Shown: positions 7,650-18,494, counted from the first letter of the stretch. The stretch: DNA of 64,000 nucleotides from Lysobacter sp. Root916 (GCF_001429785.1 NZ_LMJF01000011.1:244385-308384); one strand, 5' to 3'. A program made the numbers and translations. Notes: generated by a model from the letters alone, not told the origin.

Positions 7650-9617
7650 CTACTGCACGTTGCAAGCGAAGCTGAGGATGGCGGTCTGGCCGCTTGCCAA
7701 CGCAGTCAGCGTGATGCCCGCCCCGGTCAGATTGGCGATGGTGAACGGCCCACCTGCCGGCGTGCCAGCGCCGGTGATCGTCACCGCATTGCCGGCCGGG
7801 CAGGCAATGCCCGCACCGGGTGTGTCGCGGACCACCGCACCGGTGATGGTGGTGGGCCCGTTGTTGGTGACTCGCAGCGTATAGGTGGTGCTGGCGCCCG
7901 AGGCCAGCGTATCGGCCGATTGATCGACTTCTCCATTCACGCCCGGCGTGTTGGTCTTGGTGATGCTCAGGTCGGCCTGCAGCTGGGTATTGGTGATCGT
8001 GCATTGCACAGTGCGGCCGCCGGATTGCAGCGCCAGACCGGCAAAGGGAATAGTGACAACGGCACCCGCCGACGAAGCACTCTGCCCAGCCGCCAGCCCG
8101 GTGCAGTCGGCGCCGGTCAGCGCCCACCCGGCCGGCAGGGTTTCGGTAATCGTGGTGTTCGCCGTCGTGCTGGCGACGGTCAGCGTCTGCTGCGCCCCCG
8201 CCGTCCCTGGCGCGCCTGCGGCCGTCGTCGTGATCGAGTGGTTGGCGATGCCGTTGTTGCCGCTGAAATCGAAACTGGCGGTGTTGCCAACAGAAATTTT
8301 GGTAATCGTCAGCCGGTTGACCACCCATTCCATCGCAACGGTCTGCAGCGCCAGGTTGAGGCCGGTCGAGCTGGAGATGTTGTCCGCCGTGGAATCGCCA
8401 TTGTTGACCACATTGTTGTAGACGCCCACTGTGTTGCTGACCACATTGACGGTGAGCGTACAAGTGGTGGCGGTGCCGCCCACTGTTCCTGCAGCAAGCG
8501 TGCCATTGGCGATTGAGATCGTCCCCGCGCCCGCGGTGGCAGTCACTGTTCCGGCGCAGGTATTCGTTACGCCGGGCGTCGGCGCAACGACCACACCCGC
8601 AGGCAGGCTGTCGGTAAAGCCCCAGCCGATCTTGGCCTGATTGTCACCGGCGGTATTGGTGATGGTGAAGGTCAGCGGCATCGCCGCGCCGACATAGCGA
8701 ACACCGGGCACCGACTTGCTCAATGTCGGGCTGACATCGAGAACGGTGAAATTGTCGAACGCCCAGTCGTTGCCCGCGCCTGACGGCTGCAAGTTGCGGA
8801 CACTGAAGGTCATGGTGGTGCCGGTGATCAATATGTTGGCGCCGGCCCCATTGGGGAGATAGTCCGCCACACGAGCGGATTGAGCCGGCGCCACACCCCG
8901 CGCTTCGGTGATGATCGTCTGCGGATTTTGTCCGTCGGTGCACAGGTTGAAGGCGCCTAGCGCGGTTTCGCTGAGGCCGTTGACATACTGGAATTGCATG
9001 ATCGGGGCGTTGGCGAAGCAATTGACGGCTGCACCGGTTAGGCGCAGCGTGGCAAAACGACCGCTGCCGCCGGCCGGAATAGCCGGGAATGGAATCCCCA
9101 CCGTATTGCGCAGGATCACGCTGCCGTTGATTGGATTAGCGGCCGTATAGGCGGTTACCGCCAAATTGTTGCGGGCGACCGCTGCGGTCTGCCCCCGGTA
9201 CATGCCCAGCGCCTGCGCTATGGACATGCCATAGTTCCAGTTGGTCTGGTTTTGGCAATGCGGCGCGCTGATCGGCACTGCCGCCGCCACGGGCGAATTC
9301 CATCCAGCCACCCAGCCGTTGCAAGCGGTCAGCCAAGAAAGGTCGGCCGTGTAGGCGACACTGTTGGGCGCGGGCCCGACATAGGTATTGACCAGCCGCG
9401 GCGTCGCCATCGCCCCATTGCCGCTGTCGAACGTTTCTTCATAGACGAGGGTTTGCGCGTGCGTGGGCGCCGCCAGCAGGATGCAGACCGCCATCAGCGG
9501 GAGCGCCCAGAGGGATGCCCGTCTACGTGACCGCTGCGGCGATCGACTGCGGATGGCGATTGCGCGTACGTGCCGGGGCGATGTACGTGTTTCACGCGCG
9601 ACGCGATTCGTATCCAT
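7650..9617 (-). CDS. Large secreted DUF11-type protein, array member 2
   Basis: A 655-residue exported protein. Before the hydrophobic core of the signal sequence (ending near APTHAQ, about residue 55) lies an unusually long, Arg-rich leader; the ATG at 9617 has a GGAG about 5 bases upstream. The N-terminal domain (about 56-300, opening VYEETFDSG) is unrelated to that of member 1. A DUF11-like domain follows (about 300-420), then a prealbumin-like repeat (from about 433, ASFDFSGNNG). The shared terminal module (about 547-655) ends SFACNVQ. Function unknown; extracellular or outer-surface adhesion is a reasonable guess from the domain types. Confidence 0.82.
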   Translation of the reverse strand: MDTNRVARETRTSPRHVRAIAIRSRSPQRSRRRASLWALPLMAVCILLAAPTHAQTLVYEETFDSGNGAMATPRLVNTYVGPAPNSVAYTADLSWLTACNGWVAGWNSPVAAAVPISAPHCQNQTNWNYGMSIAQALGMYRGQTAAVARNNLAVTAYTAANPINGSVILRNTVGIPFPAIPAGGSGRFATLRLTGAAVNCFANAPIMQFQYVNGLSETALGAFNLCTDGQNPQTIITEARGVAPAQSARVADYLPNGAGANILITGTTMTFSVRNLQPSGAGNDWAFDNFTVLDVSPTLSKSVPGVRYVGAAMPLTFTITNTAGDNQAKIGWGFTDSLPAGVVVAPTPGVTNTCAGTVTATAGAGTISIANGTLAAGTVGGTATTCTLTVNVVSNTVGVYNNVVNNGDSTADNISSSTGLNLALQTVAMEWVVNRLTITKISVGNTASFDFSGNNGIANHSITTTAAGAPGTAGAQQTLTVASTTANTTITETLPAGWALTGADCTGLAAGQSASSAGAVVTIPFAGLALQSGGRTVQCTITNTQLQADLSITKTNTPGVNGEVDQSADTLASGASTTYTLRVTNNGPTTITGAVVRDTPGAGIACPAGNAVTITGAGTPAGGPFTIANLTGAGITLTALASGQTAILSFACNVQ

Positions 9618-10035
9618 GCGGCTCCGTAAGGGATTCTTGAAGGGATTGTTGGTGCGGGCGCTTGAACGGAGACGCGAACCGGACCGGCATCCGTCGTGCA
9701 GCGGCTGTTCGAGATCGCGGGGTTAGCGGCTCCACTGCGAAATTCGTGCAACGGTAGGGAGACAGGACATGCCGAGGTCGCCATCTGGCGCGGGCTCGGA
9801 GCGCGGCCTCATCATCGACAGGTGGGATGCGCCATGGGCAGCTTCTGACCTCGCGAGCGCGCGGTGATCACCGCTGCCCCTGAGCGACACGGGCGACGAG
9901 CCATAGGCGGTGCCGCGACCGGCCAGCTACTGACGAGTTTCAGAGAAACGGCGCCAAGGGCCCCCTCTGGATGGTGGCCGCAAACGCAGAGGGCGCAGTC
10001 GCCTGCGCCCCCTCAGTCTTGTCCGTAGCGATAGC
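9618..10035. other. Spacer between array members 2 and 3
   Basis: No gene seen in 418 bases. It contains a GCGGTGATCACCGC palindrome near 9861 and the hairpin after member 3 (9989-10013). Promoter elements for member 2 must lie here but are not obvious. Confidence 0.45.
9989..10013 (-). terminator. Hairpin after array member 3
   Basis: GAGGGCGCAG and CTGCGCCCCCTC pair around a short loop, 22 bases past the stop of the 10036-11946 gene. The T-run is weak. Confidence 0.5.
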
Positions 10036-11946
10036 CTATTGCACGTTACAGCTGAAGCTCAGCACTGCGGTTTGCCCGGTCGTGAGCGTGCCGAGGGTAA
10101 TGCCGGCACCGGTCAGATTGGCGATGGTGAAGGTGCCCAAGGGCACGCCGTCGCCGGTAATCGTGACCGCGTTGCCGCCGGGGCAAGTGATGCCGGTTCC
10201 GGGCGTATCCCGGACCACCGCGCCGGTGATAGACGTAGGGCCGCTATTGGTAACACGCAGGGTATAGCCGGTCGTCCCGCCCGCAGCGACCGTGTCGGTA
10301 GCCTGATCCACTTCACCATTCACGCCCGGCGTGTTGGTCTTGGTGATGCTCAGATCGGCAGAGCTGGTCTGGTTGCTGAAGACGCAGGTGATGTCGTCCA
10401 GCGCGGCCAGGTCCAACAGGCTGAAACTGCTGCCACTGCCGCTGGGCATAACGGTGGCAGTGCCGGCGGTGGCATTGGTGCAGCTGTAACTGGTGGTGTA
10501 GGCGCCGATCGCGCTGGCGCTGCCCGCCGCCATGGTTTCGGACAAGGTGTAGTTGGCAGCCGTATCGGCATTGGCGAAATCGGCGGTGCCGTTGGCCGTG
10601 CTGCCGCTGCCTGTGGTGTTGGCCGTTCTGGTCGCCGCGATCGCGGTCTCCGTTCCCGCGATGCTGAGCGAGAATTGGTCGGCGGCGGCAATACGTCCGT
10701 TCGGCAATTGCTTTTGCAGTCGAACGCGCGGCCGGCTGTTGGTGTAGGTGCAGGTCACCGGGCTGGCTGGTATGACGCTGTTGGCCGGCAGGAGCACGGC
10801 ACCCGTTGCCACGTCATATGTCGGCGCAATAGCCCAGCCGGTGCAATTGATGGCGGTGACCCTGTACACGCCGAATGCGCTTTCGGTGATTCCGGTGTCC
10901 AGGAACCGATTGGCCACCACCATCGGTTGTATACCGAGCGAAGCCGTGACCGTTCCATTGTCGGCCCATGAGTCGAAAGTCGATGGCGTATTGGCTGCCA
11001 AGGTAACGACGGTTGGATTGCCCTGTATACCTGCGGTTATCAGGTCGGCGTCGAGATTTACCGTGGTGTAGACGAATCCTTTGGCGCTCTCCTGGCGGTT
11101 GGTCTGCTTGACCAGGCATACCGTGGGCGTCTCGATATTGGCCAGGCGAACGGTGAAGTCGTCGGTGGCGCCGTCGGAGGTGCCGTTTTGCGTGCGGCTG
11201 GTGCGGAATTGCAATACCGCGCCGGACGCAACGCCTGCGGGAAGGGTGATCCGGTAGACCTTCATGCTGGGCAAGCCCGAAACGTTCCAGTCGCCGGAAA
11301 CGAGGGTCAGCACGGCGCCGTTGCTCGCGAACGGCGCAGGCGGGGCGAGGGGGCCCGCCGCTCGATACGTCGATGTGTTGAAGGTCGCATAGACCACGTT
11401 GTTGTAGCGCACTTCCAATCGGGCCTGATTTCCATTGACCCCGTTGGAGCCGCTGGCGTTGGCCCAGGACACCGAAAAAACGATATCGCTGCCACCGGTC
11501 ACGCCGCCGGCCACCGTTTGCTGCATGGAATTGAACACATTCAGGCTGCCGGCGTTGCCGCCGAAATTCTCGGTGTGGGTCACGCCGCCGCCGCCGGCAT
11601 TTCCCCAGCCCGTTCCGGCCACGATGGTCTCGCTCCAGGGCGCCGCCACGCCGCTGGGCAGGGTGGGAGCGATTACCGGCGTCAAGGCACTGCAGGTTTG
11701 CGCGCTGGTTTGGCCGGACAGTAGCAGGCCGGCCGAGCACAGGCAGAGCAACCAGACATGTTTGCGAACGGCGCAGCGCCGCGATGTATCGCGCACAGGC
11801 CGATCCAGGCAGTCGTCGGCGATACGGCCGGTCGCAGCTTGCGCGTGGATGTCACTCGGCGAGCGAGCCGTTCCGCGTTCGCGCGCGCCGGCGGCCATCG
11901 CGTAAGGCCCTTTGAACACGAGATTCCAGAAACCATTGCCGAACAT
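10036..11946 (-). CDS. Large secreted DUF11-type protein, array member 3
   Basis: A 636-residue exported protein if it starts at the ATG at 11946, which has AGGGGG five bases upstream. This gives a very long leader before the signal core (ending near SGQTSAQ, about residue 83). A GTG at 11796 would give an ordinary 33-residue signal peptide. The N-terminal domain resembles secreted Gly/Asn-rich beta domains. A prealbumin-like middle (about 390-520) is followed by the shared terminal module (about 529-636), ending SFSCNVQ. Several cysteines in the mature part fit an oxidising extracytoplasmic location. Confidence 0.78.
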   Translation of the reverse strand: MFGNGFWNLVFKGPYAMAAGARERGTARSPSDIHAQAATGRIADDCLDRPVRDTSRRCAVRKHVWLLCLCSAGLLLSGQTSAQTCSALTPVIAPTLPSGVAAPWSETIVAGTGWGNAGGGGVTHTENFGGNAGSLNVFNSMQQTVAGGVTGGSDIVFSVSWANASGSNGVNGNQARLEVRYNNVVYATFNTSTYRAAGPLAPPAPFASNGAVLTLVSGDWNVSGLPSMKVYRITLPAGVASGAVLQFRTSRTQNGTSDGATDDFTVRLANIETPTVCLVKQTNRQESAKGFVYTTVNLDADLITAGIQGNPTVVTLAANTPSTFDSWADNGTVTASLGIQPMVVANRFLDTGITESAFGVYRVTAINCTGWAIAPTYDVATGAVLLPANSVIPASPVTCTYTNSRPRVRLQKQLPNGRIAAADQFSLSIAGTETAIAATRTANTTGSGSTANGTADFANADTAANYTLSETMAAGSASAIGAYTTSYSCTNATAGTATVMPSGSGSSFSLLDLAALDDITCVFSNQTSSADLSITKTNTPGVNGEVDQATDTVAAGGTTGYTLRVTNSGPTSITGAVVRDTPGTGITCPGGNAVTITGDGVPLGTFTIANLTGAGITLGTLTTGQTAVLSFSCNVQ

Positions 11947-12183
11947 GATGCCCCCTGATGGCCACTCAACTCGCCGAACGCGCGTTTGCCCTGCCTTGTC
12001 TGCCTGCCCGATTCGGCGCTCACGGATCGCCGCGCGATTCGTCGGCCCAACGTGACCAGACCATGGAGGCAGAAGGTATTCCTTTCAGCCAGCCGTTCCG
12101 GGCTGGTCCGAAGCGCGGCGCGCTCCGAGGGTCTGTGCTTCTAACGCGCATGCAAGCTTCACAGAGTAGCTCGCGCAACCGCA

Positions 12184-12197
12184 GTGGAATAGGACAC
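12184..12197 (-). promoter_or_regulatory. Shared upstream motif of array members, copy B
   Basis: GTGGAATAGGACAC (plus-strand reading), 238 bases upstream of the member 3 start. It differs in one base from the copy at 6738. Similarity extends a little to both sides, so the two promoters may share a common origin. Confidence 0.35.
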
Positions 12198-12356
12198 ATT
12201 ACGACACGGCTTAGTCACTAATGCGGATCGGTTTCGCATAGATTCCATGCCTTTAGATCATGCTTTAAGTGTCCGTATCGCTGGGCGCGCGCCAGCAACA
12301 AGAGCCTCAAAGCGCTCTGCATGAATTCCGTAGCTATACGAGCCTTGTACTCGTGC

Positions 12357-12442
12357 GTCGTAGGGTGCGATGAGCGAACGAGAGCCATGCCGTTGCGCAG
12401 CTCCCAATCCTGGCGATGGCGCGGTAGTCACTGCGCCCTACC
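12357..12442. repeat. Imperfect inverted repeat of a dispersed-element type
   Basis: GTAGGGTGCGATGAGCG at the left and a TAGTCACTGCGCCCTACC arm at the right could form a long hairpin. A related hairpin with CCGCACCCTACG lies near 7168. Short elements with TAGGGTGCG arms are common between genes in this family of bacteria. Confidence 0.4.
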
Positions 12443-12489
12443 AGCGATGCGGACGATCTCCCTCCGGTTCGGGCATCGTATGCAGTCGC

Positions 12490-14574
12490 CTATTGCACGT
12501 TGCAGCTGAAGCTCAGCACCGCGGTTTGCCCGCTAGCCAGGGTGTCTAGGGTGATGCCGGTCCCGGTCAGGTCGGCGATCGTGAAGGTTCCCACCGGTGC
12601 GCCGTTGCCGGTGATCGTCACCGCGTTGCCGCTAGGGCAGGCGATGCCGACTCCTGGCGCGTCCGTGATCACCGCGCCGGTCACCGAGCCGGGGCCGCTG
12701 TTAGTGACGCGCAGGGTATAGGCCGTAGCCGTGCCCGCAACGACGGCGTCGTTGGCCTGATCCACCTCGCCGTTGACGCCCGGCGTATTGGTCTTGGTGA
12801 TGGACAGGTTGGCGTTGCGCTTGTTGCTGAAGTTGCAGGTGAGGGTGGCGTTGAGCGCGGTTTCGCTGCCCGGAATGGTGTAGGTGCTGGTGGCCAGACT
12901 GCCGACGACGGTGTTGGCGGCGTTGCGGCATTCGACCGTGCCCAGGGTCCAACCGGCCGGGAGGGCGCTTTCGTTGATGGTCACGGGATTGCCGGGCGTC
13001 GCTACGGTGTAGGCCTGGGTGCCGGCGAGCGCGGTGTTGCCGTCGACCTGGGTAGGCGTGGCGGTGCTGGTGGTGGTGGCCGTGCCGGTGGTCTGCGTGG
13101 TGTTGGTCAGGGTGAAGGTAAACGGGCCGCCGGTCGTGGCCGGGGTGCTTTTGTTCAGCACCACCTGAGGTGCCTGATCGATGAAGAAGGTCCGCGACGA
13201 TTCCCGCCGCGTGTTGTCGCAGAGTGGGTCCGCACTGAGCCAGCCGCTGGTGCCTCCGCCGCCGTTGATGATCAGGCCGAACTGCTCGGCGCCCTCGCCT
13301 GCGACGCCATCGGCCAAGATGTTCACCGTCACGTCGACCGTGGCCTGGCCATGCAGACCGCCGGCATAGTCGCCGGCGGGCACGAGCAGCGACCAGGTGT
13401 TGCTGCCCGCGGTGTGGCTCAACGTTGGCGCGCCGTTCGGGCCGGTCGGCGCGCTGAGGTTGAAGTCGGTATCGGGCGTGGCAGTGGAGCCGGTGGCCAG
13501 GTTGATCGGTATGGTGATGCCAGGCGCCGGGACGCGGCCGTTGATGCGGAACGATAGCTTGGGTGCCGTGGCGGCGCCGGTCGCGGGTTCGGTGGTGCGC
13601 GAATCGGAGGCGGGGTCGCTGCCGCCGCCCAGGTCGACCAGGGGCTGCAGGGTGATGTTGACGTTGCGGATGTAGTTGCCGAACGCGCTGGTGGCAGGCA
13701 GCACCGATTCCAGGCCGATCTGGTAGATGCCGCCCGTGGTCGGCCCCGGCAGGCTTTGGCCCACGCCGACGGCGATGAAGGTCGCAAGCGCGGGCGGTCC
13801 TGCCGTGTTGGTCGGCAGGGAGGTGAACTGGCTGATCGGCGTGGCGGGAAAGCCGCTGTTGGCGGGCCAGATGCCGATACGTGCCTGGCTGGCCGTGTTG
13901 GGGCCCAGATTGGCATCGGTCGAAGTCGGATCGGCCAGCTCGAAGGTGAACGGAATCGATTCGCCGGGTGCCAGGCAGATGTTTTGGTAGATGCGGCCCG
14001 GCACGTGCGCGTTGAGTTCGGCGCTGCCCGTGGGAACCAGCGCACCTTCGAGGTTGGCCAAGCCGTTGGTGATGCCCAACTGGATGGGGTGCGAAATATT
14101 GCCGTTGGTTACGCCCGCGGCCGGGCCGACATTTCCCACGGGCGGTACGACCACGTCCGGTGGGGTGGTTTGGGTGACCAGGCCGCCCGTGGTTTCCCAG
14201 GCGATCACGCACAGCTGCGAGCCCAAGGAGGGTTGCGGGTCGGGCGGGGTCACGCAGCGTGCGTCGTTGAAGTACTTCAGGCATGAATTCGTGGACGTGC
14301 AGAAGTTCTGCGAGAAGGTGGCGGTGCTGGTGGTGTAATCCCTCTCGAACGCTCCATCGACGCCGTTCTTCAACTGGATGAAGTTGCGGTTGAGGATCAC
14401 GCGTTGCTGCGCCGATACCGGAAGCGCGGCCGCGCTGCCGAGCAGCAGCACGGCGAGCAGGCTGGACCATGTCCGCCGCCGGCATTGCCGCAGTCGCCAT
14501 TGGACGAAAGCATTGCCGCGCGCTGCGCGCCACCACGGCGCTTGCGTAACGCGCCCGTTGTAAGTGGAACTCAT
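12490..14574 (-). CDS. Large secreted DUF11-type protein, array member 4
   Basis: A 694-residue exported protein. The ATG at 14574 follows GGGGGCGGG; the reading frame is open to 14691 but that part is not signal-like. A long basic leader precedes the signal core, which ends near ALPVSAQ (about residue 56). The first half is a unique beta domain. A Calx-beta-like segment follows (about 330-470), then a prealbumin-like repeat with TINESALPAGW. The shared module (about 586-694) ends SFSCNVQ. It is the first gene of the array in transcription order, but the spacers are too long for a simple operon. Confidence 0.8.
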   Translation of the reverse strand: MSSTYNGRVTQAPWWRAARGNAFVQWRLRQCRRRTWSSLLAVLLLGSAAALPVSAQQRVILNRNFIQLKNGVDGAFERDYTTSTATFSQNFCTSTNSCLKYFNDARCVTPPDPQPSLGSQLCVIAWETTGGLVTQTTPPDVVVPPVGNVGPAAGVTNGNISHPIQLGITNGLANLEGALVPTGSAELNAHVPGRIYQNICLAPGESIPFTFELADPTSTDANLGPNTASQARIGIWPANSGFPATPISQFTSLPTNTAGPPALATFIAVGVGQSLPGPTTGGIYQIGLESVLPATSAFGNYIRNVNITLQPLVDLGGGSDPASDSRTTEPATGAATAPKLSFRINGRVPAPGITIPINLATGSTATPDTDFNLSAPTGPNGAPTLSHTAGSNTWSLLVPAGDYAGGLHGQATVDVTVNILADGVAGEGAEQFGLIINGGGGTSGWLSADPLCDNTRRESSRTFFIDQAPQVVLNKSTPATTGGPFTFTLTNTTQTTGTATTTSTATPTQVDGNTALAGTQAYTVATPGNPVTINESALPAGWTLGTVECRNAANTVVGSLATSTYTIPGSETALNATLTCNFSNKRNANLSITKTNTPGVNGEVDQANDAVVAGTATAYTLRVTNSGPGSVTGAVITDAPGVGIACPSGNAVTITGNGAPVGTFTIADLTGTGITLDTLASGQTAVLSFSCNVQ

Positions 14575-14910
14575 CCCGCCCCCGCGACCTGCTGCTCTAG
14601 AAGTGATGGCGGTCCCTGCCGGGTTGGTAAGTGCGCATCCGCAGTAGCGGATCGCAATACGACTTTGGATGCAGCGCACCGCTATGGGCATGTGCCGCGC
14701 ATCGGTTTGGAAATCGAATTTCGATGCGGAGACAGGACAGCGTCCGCGCTGATTTGTGCGGGCGTCGTGCTCTACGGCTCGTATCGGGCGCTAGCTGCGT
14801 GCCGATGCGGCTTTGCGCGTGCACAAACGAAAAGGCCCGCAGCGCTCCCCGCTGTTGCGGAGGCGATGCGGGCCTTGGTGCGCGCGTCGTGCGCGCGATG
14901 TCGCGCGGTG
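14575..14910. other. Spacer upstream of array member 4
   Basis: No gene in 336 bases. It contains the terminator of the kinase gene (14832-14876); the rest should carry the member 4 promoter, which cannot be pinpointed. Confidence 0.45.
14832..14876 (-). terminator. Rho-independent terminator of the PfkB kinase gene
   Basis: On the minus strand AAGGCCCGCA pairs with TGCGGGCCTT, followed by TTCGTTTG. A smaller inner stem is possible. Confidence 0.75.
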
Positions 14911-15843
14911 TTACAGCGCGTAGCCGAACTGCTGGCGGAACTGCTCGGCGAATTCGTCGTAGTCGAAACGCTGGTTCTGGGTGCCCGGGTGCTCGACCTT
15001 GAGCGCGCCCATCAGGTTGCCCATGCGGCCGATGGTCAGCCAGTCGTAACCCTTCTCGATGCCGAAGATCAGGCCGGCGCGGAAGGCGTCGCCGCAGCCG
15101 GTGGGATCGGTCACGCGGCGCTCGTGCGCCGGCGGGATGTCGTAGGTCTTCTCGGCGGTGTGGATCAGCGAGCCGTGCGGGCCGCGCGTGGTGATGTAGG
15201 CTTTCACGCGTTCGACGATCTGCTTCTCGCTCCAGCCGGTGCGTTCCTGCAGCAGGTTGGATTCGTAATCGTTGACGGTGACGTAGTCGGCCTGTTCGAT
15301 GAAGTGGCGCAGCTCTTCGCCGTTGAACAGCGGCATGGCCTGGCCCGGATCGAAGATGAAGGGGATGTTGGCCTCGGCGAACTCGGTCGCGTTCTGCAGC
15401 ATGCCTTCGCGGCCGTCGGGGCTGACGATGCCGAAGCTGACGCCGGCGACGTCGCGCACGTGGTTCTCGTACGAACGCATCATCGCGCCCGGATGGAAAG
15501 CGGTGATCTGGTTGTTGTCGTGGTCGGTGGTGATGAAGGCCTGCGGCGTGAACAACTCGTCGATCACCTTGACCTGGTCGAGGCGGATGTTCTGCTCTTC
15601 GAACCACTCGCGGTACGGGCCGAAATCCTGGCCGACGGTGGCCATCGGAATCGGATCGCCGCCGAGCAGCTTGAGGTTGTAGGCGATGTTGCCGGCGCAG
15701 CCGCCGAACTCGCGACGCATGCGCGGAACCAGGAAGGACACATTCAAGATGTGGACCTTGTCCGGCAGGATGTGGTTCTTGAACTGGTCGGGAAACACCA
15801 TGATGGTGTCGTAAGCCAGAGAACCGCAGATCAGTGCAGACAT
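14911..15843 (-). CDS. PfkB-family carbohydrate/nucleoside kinase (adenosine kinase-like)
   Basis: A 310-residue ribokinase-superfamily enzyme that transfers phosphate from ATP to a sugar or nucleoside hydroxyl. The ATG at 15843 is chosen because MSALICGSLAYD is the normal start of the fold and GGGG lies just upstream. The N-terminal GGCAGNIAYNL fits the substrate-binding signature. The C-terminal DPTGCGDAFRAG is the anion-hole/catalytic-Asp motif of the family (usually DTTGAGD). Overall it resembles bacterial proteins annotated as adenosine kinase; the substrate is inferred. It is divergent from mreB. Confidence 0.85.
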   Translation of the reverse strand: MSALICGSLAYDTIMVFPDQFKNHILPDKVHILNVSFLVPRMRREFGGCAGNIAYNLKLLGGDPIPMATVGQDFGPYREWFEEQNIRLDQVKVIDELFTPQAFITTDHDNNQITAFHPGAMMRSYENHVRDVAGVSFGIVSPDGREGMLQNATEFAEANIPFIFDPGQAMPLFNGEELRHFIEQADYVTVNDYESNLLQERTGWSEKQIVERVKAYITTRGPHGSLIHTAEKTYDIPPAHERRVTDPTGCGDAFRAGLIFGIEKGYDWLTIGRMGNLMGALKVEHPGTQNQRFDYDEFAEQFRQQFGYAL

Positions 15844-17215
<1,372 letters not shown>

Positions 17216-17217
17216 GG

Positions 17218-17381
17218 CCGGGAATCGGGAATCGGGACTCGGGAATCGCACAGCGGCTCCCGTCGGCTCGGTTCTCGATCGACGGCTCGATGGTTGAGTA
17301 GCCCTTTGGACGATGGCGACGGCGCCAGATCGCTCCGTCGCGCTTTTCCGATCCCCTATTCCCTATTCCCGATTCCCGGCC
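17218..17381. repeat. Paired inverted GGGAATCGGG element between mreB and mreC
   Basis: The left arm (17218-17248) has repeated GGGAATCGGGAATCGGGA. The right arm (17349-17381) is its approximate reverse complement, CCCTATTCCCGATTCCCGG. The 164-base unit could fold into a long hairpin in the operon mRNA. A similar pair lies at 43455-43538. Confidence 0.6.
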
Positions 17382-17384
17382 TCA

Positions 17385-18494
17385 ATGCCCTCTTACGCCG
17401 GTCCTCCCACCACCGCCCGCATTGGTGATGTCGCAGGGACCTTGCGCCTGCTCGCCTATCTGGCGCTGGCCGTGGTGCTGATCGTGCTGGACCACCGCGG
17501 CGGCTGGTTGACCCAGGCGCGCCGCCAGGCCGGGGTGATGGTGGCGCCGCTGTGGGCCGTGGCCGGCTGGCCCGGGCGCGTGGCCGAACGCATCCACGAC
17601 GATGCCGGCACCCTGAGCCAACTCACCGAAGACAACCGCCGCCTGCGCAACGAGCTGCTGGTGAACCAGGCGCGCATGGCGCGGCTGCAGACCCTGGTGG
17701 CCGACAACACCCGCCTGCGCGGCCTGCTGGAAGCGGCCGAGCGCGGCAACCTGGACGTGGTGCTGGCGCCGATCCTCGACATCGACCTGGACCCCACCCG
17801 CCAGCGCCTGGTGCTGGACGCCGGCAGCCGCGACCGCGTGCGCACCGGCCAGAGCGTGATCGACGCCGGCGGTTTGCTCGGCCAGATCATCGGCGTCAAT
17901 CCCATGCACGCCAACGTGCTGCTGATCACCGACCCCTCGCATGCGGTGCCGGTGGCGGTGGCGCGCAACGGCGTGCGCCTGGTGGTGTACGGCGACGGCC
18001 GCAGCGACATCCTGCGCCTGGCCAGCGTGCCGCTGTCCAGCGACGTCAAGGTCGGCGACCAACTGGTGACCTCGGGCCTGGGCGGGCGTTTCCCGCCGGG
18101 CTTCCCGGTCGGCACCATCGCCGCGCTGCGCCCCGACGACAGCCGCGCCTTCCTGATCGGCGACGTCAAGCCGGCGGCCAAGCTGGACCGCGGCCGCGAA
18201 GTGCTGGTGCTGCTGTCGATGCCGCCGCCGGTGAACGCGGAGGAATTCGACAGCGCGGCCGCGCCGGATACTGCGCCCGCGGCGACGGGTACGACCGCTG
18301 CAGGCACGACGACGGGCGCTGGCGCTTCGGCGCCGGCCAATGCCGCGCCGGTTGGGAGCCCGCCCGCTACCGCCGCGCCCGCCACGACCGCGCCGGCATC
18401 GTCGGCGCCCGCCGGCCCGAATCGCGCACCGGCTACCACCGCGCCCGCGAATCGCACGCCTGCCTCCACCCCGCCCAGCGAGCCGCGCCGATGA
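17385..18494 (+). CDS. mreC: Rod-shape-determining protein MreC
   Basis: A 369-residue bitopic protein linking MreB to PBP2 in the periplasm. It has a transmembrane helix at about 19-36, a coiled-coil region at about 70-115, and the MreC beta-barrel domain to about 275 with typical VGDQLVTSGLGGRFP. The remaining ~90 residues are an Ala/Thr/Pro-rich low-complexity tail ending SEPRR, longer than in many MreC proteins. The ATG at 17385 is chosen because MPSYAGPP directly precedes the cytoplasmic part. The stop overlaps mreD by 4 bases. Confidence 0.95.
   Translation: MPSYAGPPTTARIGDVAGTLRLLAYLALAVVLIVLDHRGGWLTQARRQAGVMVAPLWAVAGWPGRVAERIHDDAGTLSQLTEDNRRLRNELLVNQARMARLQTLVADNTRLRGLLEAAERGNLDVVLAPILDIDLDPTRQRLVLDAGSRDRVRTGQSVIDAGGLLGQIIGVNPMHANVLLITDPSHAVPVAVARNGVRLVVYGDGRSDILRLASVPLSSDVKVGDQLVTSGLGGRFPPGFPVGTIAALRPDDSRAFLIGDVKPAAKLDRGREVLVLLSMPPPVNAEEFDSAAAPDTAPAATGTTAAGTTTGAGASAPANAAPVGSPPATAAPATTAPASSAPAGPNRAPATTAPANRTPASTPPSEPRR

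Larger units (their letters stand above)
11947..12489. other. Spacer between array members 3 and 4
   Basis: No gene is supported in 543 bases. It has the shared upstream motif at 12184 and a stretch around 12130-12180 similar to 7470-7520. An element with TAGGGTGCGATGAGCG near 12361 and a matching GCGCCCTACC near 12433 forms a long imperfect inverted repeat. Confidence 0.5.
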
